In this document: in pieces, positions 1 through 4,755 of the stretch
How positions within the stretch are numbered: position 1 is the first letter of the stretch
How the letters are laid out: each line of letters starts with the position of its first letter
Assembly: GCA_049325415.1 (NCBI GenBank)
Contig: JBMOLL010000034.1
Span: 1-16,508 of the forward strand
DNA from: JBMOLL01 sp049325415
GTDB lineage: Bacteria; Bacteroidota; Bacteroidia; Bacteroidales; GCA-2748055
DNA: 16,508 bases
Reading direction: 5' to 3'
The notes under the pieces: model-generated
Seen by the model: only the letters and a program-made list of their open reading frames with translations
Databases searched by the model: none
What the model was told of the DNA's origin: nothing
Position numbers and translations under genes: made by a program

Positions 1-3
1 AAA

Positions 4-31
4 GTGAGAAGTGACGAGTGAGCAGTAAGGT
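4..31. repeat. degenerate heptamer repeat, left edge
   Basis: Four in-phase 7-bp units can be read on the + strand: GTGAGAA, GTGACGA, GTGAGCA and GTAAGGT. The array probably continues beyond the left edge. The stretch at 8-28 matches the reverse complement of 16395-16415 at 18 of 21 positions, so both window ends carry the same repeat family in opposite orientation. No coding content is seen. Such units may be strand-slippage products or part of a dispersed intergenic repeat; the sequence alone does not tell which. Confidence 0.75.
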
Positions 32-32
32 T

Positions 33-92
33 GAGGATAAGAATGAGGATAAGAATGAGGATAAGAATGAGGATAAGAATGAGGATAAGAAT
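33..92. repeat. five perfect 12-bp tandem repeats
   Basis: The unit GAGGATAAGAAT occurs five times in a row without a mismatch, followed by a partial unit. It is built from two related hexamers (ATGAGG and ATAAGA on a shifted frame), which links it to the hexamer array on the opposite strand at 152-181. Perfect identity between copies suggests recent expansion or contraction. The array lies downstream of the manA stop and holds no gene. Confidence 0.95.
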
Positions 93-120
93 GAATGCTT
101 AACACGTTACTAACCCCCTT

Positions 121-144
121 CAGCCACAGCTTTAGCTAAGGCTG
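121..144. repeat. imperfect palindrome downstream of manA
   Basis: CAGCC at 121-125 pairs with GGCTG at 140-144, and AGC/GCT steps inside can extend the stem across a small internal mismatch. It sits between the + strand 12-bp array and the - strand hexamer array, about 27 bp beyond the manA stop. No T-run follows on the - strand, so it is not a canonical intrinsic terminator, although it could protect the 3' end of the hldD-manA transcript. Confidence 0.45.
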
Positions 145-151
145 ACACAAT

Positions 152-181
152 CTCAACCTCAACCTTAACCTCAACCCTTAA
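152..181. repeat. hexamer repeat overlapping manA stop
   Basis: The + strand reads CTCAAC, CTCAAC, CTTAAC, CTCAAC, CCTTAA in phase. On the - strand this is a GTTGAG/GTTAAG series, related to the hexamers at 33-92 but inverted. The TGA stop codon of manA (173-171) is part of one repeat unit, so the array has either grown up to the end of the gene or replaced its original last codons. Confidence 0.85.
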
Positions 182-1151
182 TATATACTTCCAGCAGCAC
201 ACATTCCCCTTCCGGAACGATGGTGAGATTTTTCAGGGCGGCAGGTATGAGCACGCATTCACCCATCGTAATGTCCGTGCTTTCTGTGCCGTGAACAATC
301 CGGGCACTGCCTTTGGTGCAGATGTAGATAATAAAGGAATCGATCAGGTTGTAATCCTTTTCAACCGGTTCATCCATGATGATCACTCCGGTAGTGAAAT
401 AGGGACAATCGACCGCGGGATTGGTCCTGTTCCTCACCCGGTCGTATTCGCTGCGGTAATGCTCATGCCAGGTATAGTCGATGGCATCGAGGGCCAGTCC
501 GGTGTGCAGTTCGCGTGACTGGCCGTTCTCATCCGTGCGGTCCCAGTCGTAGATGCGGTAGGTAAGATCCGAGGTCTGTTGGATCTCGGTAAGGAGAATA
601 CCGGCACCGATGGCATGCACCCTTCCGGCAGGCATGAAGTATACATCTCCGGCTTTAATCTCTTCTGCATTTATAATATCCCGCAGTGTCCCCTTATTCA
701 GGTGTTCGAGGTAATGTTCCCTGTCGAGTGGCCGGTTAAAACCGATAAATAGCTTCGAACCGGGTTCCGCATCAAGGATGTACCACATCTCCGTCTTTCC
801 GAAGGAGTTATGACGCTGGAGGGCCATATGGTCATCGGGATGCACCTGGATGCTGAGGTCGTCGTTGGCATCGATGAACTTGATCAGAAGCGGGAATTCT
901 ATGCCGAATTTTTCATAAACGGCATCTCCGACCAGATCGCCCATATAGATCTCAATCAGTTCATCCAGGTTATTACCGGCAAGGAATCCATTCTTTACCA
1001 CGGATACATTGTCCTCGAAGGAAGAGATCTCCCAGCTTTCACCAGCTTTCGGCGACGCTTCTTTTCCCAGTTGGTCGCGCAGGCGTGTTCCGCCCCAGAT
1101 CTTATCTTTGAGAATAGGAATAAACTTCAGAGGATAGAGATTTTGATGCAT
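171..1151 (-). CDS. manA: mannose-6-phosphate isomerase, class I
   Basis: Cytosolic zinc enzyme that interconverts fructose 6-phosphate and mannose 6-phosphate, the entry to GDP-mannose and GDP-fucose for surface glycans. The 326-residue length is that of short bacterial type I isomerases. Visible family motifs are KIWGGTRL near the N-terminus, IQVHPDD with zinc ligands Q102 and H104, GKTEMWYIL with E121, and PAGRVHAIGAG with H179; R199 in TYRIYDW is the expected active-site arginine. The C-terminus is a cupin-like strand ending VYIKG, with the stop codon inside a hexamer repeat. It starts at ATG 34 bp after the hldD stop on the same strand, so the two are probably co-transcribed. Assignments of individual residues are by alignment from memory of the family. 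Confidence 0.93.
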   Translation of the reverse strand: MHQNLYPLKFIPILKDKIWGGTRLRDQLGKEASPKAGESWEISSFEDNVSVVKNGFLAGNNLDELIEIYMGDLVGDAVYEKFGIEFPLLIKFIDANDDLSIQVHPDDHMALQRHNSFGKTEMWYILDAEPGSKLFIGFNRPLDREHYLEHLNKGTLRDIINAEEIKAGDVYFMPAGRVHAIGAGILLTEIQQTSDLTYRIYDWDRTDENGQSRELHTGLALDAIDYTWHEHYRSEYDRVRNRTNPAVDCPYFTTGVIIMDEPVEKDYNLIDSFIIYICTKGSARIVHGTESTDITMGECVLIPAALKNLTIVPEGECVLLEVYIKG

Positions 1152-1185
1152 TGTATTTAATTATTTTGTTTTTCATGGGATAATT

Positions 1186-2151
1186 CTACCTGTAACGGCC
1201 GGGCAGCAGGTAATCTTTCACATAGGTTGGAACACCTTCCCGGAGAGGCCTGAATGCTCCGGTGTATCCGGCGTTTCTCAGCTTGTCCATACGGGCTTCT
1301 GTAAAATACTGGTATTTATCCCGGATATCAGCCGGTGTGTCGATATACCCTATTTTACTTTCCTTTCCGAGTGCGGTAAAAACGGAGGAAACCAGTTCAT
1401 TGAAGGTTCCGGCTTTGCCCGTTCCTACGTTGTATATTCCTGGTTCCGGCCTGTTTTCCATCAGCCAGAGGATCACGTCGCAAACATCTTCAACATAAAT
1501 AAAATCGCGCAGTTGCTCCCCGTCCCGGTAAGCCGGATGATGAGAGCGGAACAGCTTCATCATTCCCGTATCGCTGATCTGCCTGTAGGCATGGTAAACA
1601 ACGGAAGCCATTCGTCCTTTATGGTATTCGTTCGGACCATAGACATTGAAGAACTTGAGTCCGGCCCAAAAGAATGGTTTTTTCTGCTGCTGCAGGGCCC
1701 AGAGGTCAAACTCATTCTTCGATTCACCGTAGGGATTCAGCGGCCGGAGCAGGGATACGAGGCCATGATGATCTTCATAGCCCTGTTCGCCCATGCCGTA
1801 GGTAGCTGCCGAACTGGCATAAATCAGCGGAAGACCATATTTCACGCAGTTGTTCCATACCATCTTCGAATAACCGAGGTTGAGCCGATCGAACACCGAC
1901 CGGTCGAATTCCGCCGTATCGGTCCTGGCTCCGAGATGGATCACCAGCTGGATAAAGCGGTGGTTCTTTTCGATCCAGTCTTCGAAAAGCGTCCGTTCGG
2001 TAAATTCCCTGATTGCCTTGTTTTCCAGATTTTTCATTTTTTCCGCAGAACTGAACTCATCCACGGCCACAAGGTCACGGTATCCCGCCCCGTAAAGGGT
2101 GGCGATCATGTTGCTTCCTATGAATCCGGCGGCTCCGGTTACGACGATCAT
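1186..2151 (-). CDS. hldD: ADP-L-glycero-D-manno-heptose-6-epimerase
   Basis: Extended short-chain dehydrogenase of 321 residues that epimerises C6 of ADP-D-glycero-D-manno-heptose to give the heptose donor for LPS or other surface glycans. The N-terminus VTGAAGFIGSN is the NADP-binding Rossmann loop, S113/S114 precede ATYG, and YGESK (Y141, K145) is the catalytic YxxxK pair; IHLGARTDT and FFNVYGPNE are family signatures. A TTG six codons upstream (2169) is in frame, but the TTTG of a likely -7 promoter box covers it, so ATG at 2151 is chosen. Its partner is manA, 34 bp downstream. Other nucleotide-sugar epimerases are the alternative, but the 'KMKNLENKAIREF' and 'NLGYSK' regions fit HldD best. 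Confidence 0.9.
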   Translation of the reverse strand: MIVVTGAAGFIGSNMIATLYGAGYRDLVAVDEFSSAEKMKNLENKAIREFTERTLFEDWIEKNHRFIQLVIHLGARTDTAEFDRSVFDRLNLGYSKMVWNNCVKYGLPLIYASSAATYGMGEQGYEDHHGLVSLLRPLNPYGESKNEFDLWALQQQKKPFFWAGLKFFNVYGPNEYHKGRMASVVYHAYRQISDTGMMKLFRSHHPAYRDGEQLRDFIYVEDVCDVILWLMENRPEPGIYNVGTGKAGTFNELVSSVFTALGKESKIGYIDTPADIRDKYQYFTEARMDKLRNAGYTGAFRPLREGVPTYVKDYLLPGRYR

Positions 2152-2166
2152 GGCTTGTCTTTCAGG

Positions 2167-2174
2167 CAAAGATA
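2167..2174 (-). promoter_or_regulatory. Bacteroidota-type -7 box for hldD-manA
   Basis: On the - strand this reads TATCTTTG, a full match to the Bacteroidota -7 consensus TAnnTTTG. It ends 15 bp before the chosen hldD ATG, which would leave a leader of about 10 nt. I cannot see a convincing -33 TTG at the right distance, so the call rests on the -7 box alone. Confidence 0.5.
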
Positions 2175-2222
2175 ATATTTCCGGCTGTTTCTGCAGTCAC
2201 TGATCTGCGTGGAATGCAATTT

Positions 2223-2264
2223 ACCGGGCAGTGCGGGGACCGGCGCCGGACGCAGAGCCCCGGT
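2223..2264. repeat. GC-rich imperfect hairpin between divergent genes
   Basis: ACCGGG at 2223-2228 pairs with CCCGGT at 2259-2264, TGCG pairs with CGCA, and the centre is the perfect palindrome CCGGCGCCGG (2240-2249). The whole is a long, strong cruciform or stem-loop with small mismatches, much more GC-rich than the neighbouring non-coding sequence. It lies upstream of both hldD and the pterin gene, and no T-run follows on either strand. A REP-like dispersed element is the likeliest reading; a regulator site is possible. Confidence 0.6.
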
Positions 2265-2365
2265 ATGGTATTTCGCGGCCGGCCGGTCATGTTTCTACCT
2301 GTTGTTTACTGTTCCCGACCCCGGTACCCCTGTGAGCCGGGATGTATTTCCGGTTTAAAGTGAAG

Positions 2366-2384
2366 GCATTATCCCAAATAATGC
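2366..2384. promoter_or_regulatory. perfect inverted repeat before the pterin operon
   Basis: GCATTAT, a 5-nt spacer and ATAATGC form a perfect 7-bp inverted repeat that ends 13 bp before the ATG of the pterin synthase. TTTTCTTTG follows directly, which could be either a T-tract (terminator or attenuator shape) or a degenerate -7 box (TTTCTTTG, one mismatch to TAnnTTTG). Because there is no upstream + strand gene to terminate, an operator or leader attenuator for the pterin operon is the more plausible role. Confidence 0.45.
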
Positions 2385-2397
2385 TTTTCTTTGTCGT

Positions 2398-2814
2398 ATG
2401 GTATTCCTGACAAGAAGAGAGCGTTTCAGTGCAGCCCACAGGCTTTACAACCCGGCACTGTCCGACGCCGAAAATGAGAAAGTCTATGGTGCCTGTTCCA
2501 ATCCAAACTGGCACGGACACAACTATGTCCTCTGGGTGACGGTTAAGGGGGAGGTCAATCCGGAAACAGGCTATGTAGCCGACCTGAAACAACTCAGCCA
2601 GATCATCCGCGAAGTGATCATCGACCGGCTCGATCACCGCAATATCAACCTCGAGGTTGCTTTTATGGCCGGTAAAATGGTTTCTACCGAAAACCTGGTT
2701 ATTGCGATCTGGGAAGAACTTGAACCCCATATGAAAGCCATCGGGGTTTACCTGCACTGCATTAAACTGGAGGAAACCGAGAACAATTCAATTGAGTATT
2801 ACGGAAAATCTTAG
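2398..2814 (+). CDS. 6-pyruvoyl-tetrahydropterin synthase family protein
   Basis: COG0720 enzyme of 138 residues acting on 7,8-dihydroneopterin triphosphate, the product of the next gene. Zinc ligands H14 (AAHRL), H39 and H41 (HGH) are present, with catalytic C33, the D79-H80 pair in LDHRN, STEN (96-99) and E126 (ETENN) for pterin binding. The cysteine is five residues before HGH (CSNPNWHGH), the spacing of true pyruvoyl-tetrahydropterin synthases such as the mammalian enzyme, whereas queuosine QueD proteins normally have three. It is therefore probably PTPS-like rather than a plain QueD, although the family is functionally promiscuous. It is followed after 2 bp by folE. Start: ATG 2398; a shorter in-frame start would lose the first strand. 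Confidence 0.88.
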   Translation: MVFLTRRERFSAAHRLYNPALSDAENEKVYGACSNPNWHGHNYVLWVTVKGEVNPETGYVADLKQLSQIIREVIIDRLDHRNINLEVAFMAGKMVSTENLVIAIWEELEPHMKAIGVYLHCIKLEETENNSIEYYGKS

Positions 2815-2816
2815 TC

Positions 2817-3446
2817 ATGAGTTTTAAAGAGAATGAAGAGAATTACAGCCTGGCAGGTGAAAATGGGTTTTACGATCCAGCTGTGACCGGTGATCTGGCC
2901 ACACACTACCAGGAAGTGATCAGACTTATAGGTGAAGACCCTTCCCGTGAAGGGCTGCTTAAAACACCCGAACGTGTGGCTAAAGCCATGCAGTTCCTGA
3001 TGCGTGGTTATTCAGTCGATCCGGCAGAGATCCTGAAATCGGCTATGTTCAGGGAAGAATACAGTCAGATGGTGATCGTAAAAGACATTGAGATCTATTC
3101 CATGTGCGAGCACCATATGCTGCCTTTCCTCGGGAAAGCCCATATCGCCTACATCCCGAACGGATATATCACCGGCCTGAGCAAGATTGCGCGGGTGGCC
3201 GAAGCCTTCGCACGACGGATGCAGGTCCAGGAACGTTTAACCGTTCAGATCAGGGATTGCATCGAAGATACCCTTAAACCCCTGGGTGTGGCGGTGGTGA
3301 TTGAAGCGCAGCACCTCTGTATGGTCATGCGCGGTGTCCAGAAACAGCATTCGGTCACCACCACCTCTGCGTTTACCGGCGAATTCCTCAATAGTGTTCA
3401 AACAAGGGAGGAATTCATCCACCTCATCGGAAAAGAACTCCACTGA
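2817..3446 (+). CDS. folE: GTP cyclohydrolase I
   Basis: Cytosolic homodecameric zinc enzyme that turns GTP into 7,8-dihydroneopterin triphosphate and formate, the first step to folate, queuosine and biopterin. The 209-residue protein shows the zinc ligands C97 and H100 in YSMCEHHMLPF and C168 in AQHLCMVMRG, plus the family-specific GYITGLSKIARV and VTTTSAFTGEF segments. The first 25 or so residues are a variable extension, as in other type IA enzymes. It starts 2 bp after the stop of the pterin synthase gene and is surely co-transcribed and perhaps translationally coupled. No terminator is evident before the fabD promoter. Confidence 0.96.
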   Translation: MSFKENEENYSLAGENGFYDPAVTGDLATHYQEVIRLIGEDPSREGLLKTPERVAKAMQFLMRGYSVDPAEILKSAMFREEYSQMVIVKDIEIYSMCEHHMLPFLGKAHIAYIPNGYITGLSKIARVAEAFARRMQVQERLTVQIRDCIEDTLKPLGVAVVIEAQHLCMVMRGVQKQHSVTTTSAFTGEFLNSVQTREEFIHLIGKELH

Positions 3447-3532
3447 GTTACGGATTAAAATTAAATCGGCATAATTTGCGTGAAATTTATCGATATTTTA
3501 CTTTAATCGTTAAATATTATAAGAATACTGTG

Positions 3533-3540
3533 TATTTTTG
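3533..3540 (+). promoter_or_regulatory. Bacteroidota-type -7 box for fabD
   Basis: TATTTTTG matches the TAnnTTTG consensus exactly and ends 21 bp before the fabD ATG. The preceding 60 bp are very AT-rich. A TTAA around 3509 could stand in for the -33 element but is not a good TTG match. The box marks fabD as a separate transcription unit from folE. Confidence 0.65.
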
Positions 3541-3561
3541 TTGAACTTCTGAATTGAGATT

Positions 3562-4434
3562 ATGAAGGCATATGTTTTTCCCGGACAGGGAGCACAATTT
3601 GTTGGAATGGGGAAGGAGTTGTATGAATCTCACCCTGAAGCAAAAGCGTTATTTGAAGAGGCAAACGGGATACTGGGCTTCCGGATTACCGATCTGATGT
3701 TTGCCGGAAGCGACGAGGACCTCAGGCAAACAAGGGTTACGCAGCCGGCCATATTTCTGCATTCCGTCATCCTTGCCAGAACGCTGTCGTCTTTTGAACC
3801 TGATATGGTTGCCGGTCATTCACTGGGTGAATTTTCCGCCCTTGTGGCCAATGGCACACTGACTTTTGCCGACGGCTTGCGGCTGGTTTACCAGAGGGCG
3901 CTGGCGATGCAGAAGGCCTGTGAGAAAGAACCGTCCACCATGGCCGCTATCCTTGGACTGGATGACCAGGTTGTTGAGGAGGTCTGTGCCGGTATTGACG
4001 CTGTGGTTGTGGCCGCCAATTATAACAGTCCCGGCCAGATCGTGATATCGGGCTCGATGGAAGGGATCGACCGTGCTGTGGAGAAACTGACAGCTGCCGG
4101 TGCCAAACGGGCCATCAAACTGGCTGTGGGGGGTGCCTTCCATTCTCCGCTGATGGAGCCGGCACGTGCTGAACTGGAAAAGGCCATCGCGGCTACAACC
4201 TTTGGCAAACCGGTTTGTCCGGTATATCAGAATGTCACGGCCCTGCCCTCGACCGATCCGGAAGTGATCCGGCAAAACCTTGTGAAGCAGCTCACGGCCC
4301 CGGTACGATGGACCCAGACCGTACAGAATATGCTGGCTGGCGGGGCCACCTCCTTTACGGAAGTGGGTCCGGGCTCCGTACTGCAGGGACTGATTAAAAA
4401 AATCGACCGTAATGCCATGACTACCGGTGCCTGA
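3562..4434 (+). CDS. fabD: malonyl-CoA:ACP S-malonyltransferase
   Basis: Transfers malonyl from CoA to acyl carrier protein, supplying the extender unit of type II fatty acid synthesis in the cytosol. The 290-residue protein is slightly shorter than the E. coli enzyme (about 309). Motifs: FPGQGAQ (6-12) oxyanion loop, GHSLGE with nucleophile S87, R112 for the malonate carboxylate, and GGAFHSPLM with catalytic H194; VGPGSVLQGL lies near the end. It starts at ATG 3562 downstream of a clear -7 box and ends before a strong terminator, so it appears monocistronic. It is not embedded in a larger fab cluster here. Confidence 0.95.
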   Translation: MKAYVFPGQGAQFVGMGKELYESHPEAKALFEEANGILGFRITDLMFAGSDEDLRQTRVTQPAIFLHSVILARTLSSFEPDMVAGHSLGEFSALVANGTLTFADGLRLVYQRALAMQKACEKEPSTMAAILGLDDQVVEEVCAGIDAVVVAANYNSPGQIVISGSMEGIDRAVEKLTAAGAKRAIKLAVGGAFHSPLMEPARAELEKAIAATTFGKPVCPVYQNVTALPSTDPEVIRQNLVKQLTAPVRWTQTVQNMLAGGATSFTEVGPGSVLQGLIKKIDRNAMTTGA

Positions 4435-4458
4435 ACTTCAATACCCCGAATAAATCTT

Positions 4459-4484
4459 AAAGGGGTCGGCTGACCCCTTTTTTA
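4459..4484 (+). terminator. intrinsic terminator of fabD
   Basis: AAAGGGGTC (4459-4467), a 4-nt loop GGCT, and GACCCCTTT (4472-4480) give a perfect 9-bp stem followed by more T residues, 24 bp after the fabD stop. This is a textbook Rho-independent terminator for the + strand. Confidence 0.92.
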
Positions 4485-4563
4485 TTTGCAGAGGAAGAGA
4501 ACAAAGCCGGAAACAGAGGATCCTTCAACCAGGAAAGGAGTCGGCAGATACGATCAGACAAAC

Positions 4564-4630
4564 ATCCCTTTCCACCCCGCTCCGCTGAAGCTTCGCGGAG
4601 GCGAGTGTGGAGAGGGACAGGAGGGAGAGG
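4564..4630. repeat. hairpin repeat element, long copy
   Basis: The element begins ATCCCTTTCC (4564-4573) and ends with a 21-bp purine-rich block (4610-4630) that is repeated exactly at 4708-4728. Between them is a long imperfect inverted repeat: CCCTTTCCAC...CTCCGC on the left pairs with GCGGAGGC...GTGGAGAGGG on the right around the palindrome GAAGCTTC. It resembles the widespread intergenic CCCTCTCC...GGAGAGGG class of dispersed hairpins found in many bacterial genomes. No coding potential is credible in 4485-4755; short frames there are shadows. Confidence 0.75.
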
Positions 4631-4696
4631 CGAAAAGGACCGGAGAGAGACGAAACACCGGCATGAAGCAGGAGTATGATAATTGAACAAACACCC

Positions 4697-4728
4697 ATCC
4701 CTCTCCTGAGAGGGACAGGAGGGAGAGG
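4697..4728. repeat. hairpin repeat element, short copy
   Basis: It begins ATCCCTCTCC (4697-4706) and ends with the same 21-bp block as the copy at 4564-4630, but lacks about 35 bp of the central hairpin. CCTCTC and GAGAGG still form a tight stem. The copy ends 27 bp before the thrA ATG, so it lies in the thrA leader and its purine-rich end could also act as a ribosome-binding region. Confidence 0.75.
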
Positions 4729-4755
4729 AAGAATTACGAAAAATACCATGTGCAG

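Noticed and set aside
2152..2169. TTG start for hldD six codons upstream
   Set aside because: The TTG coincides with the TTTG of a likely -7 promoter box, and the next ATG directly opens the Rossmann motif.
1513..2175. 220-residue plus-strand reading frame opposite hldD
   Set aside because: It is antisense to a gene with full HldD motifs, resembles no family, and arises from codon bias in the opposite strand.
2287..2757. 156-residue minus-strand frame opposite the pterin synthase
   Set aside because: The + strand gene carries all catalytic residues and the operon spacing; the antisense frame has no recognisable domain.
4485..4755. Possible short genes or a threonine leader peptide before thrA
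   Set aside because: The frames here run through the hairpin repeats and are low-complexity. No Thr/Ile-rich peptide followed by alternative hairpins was found.
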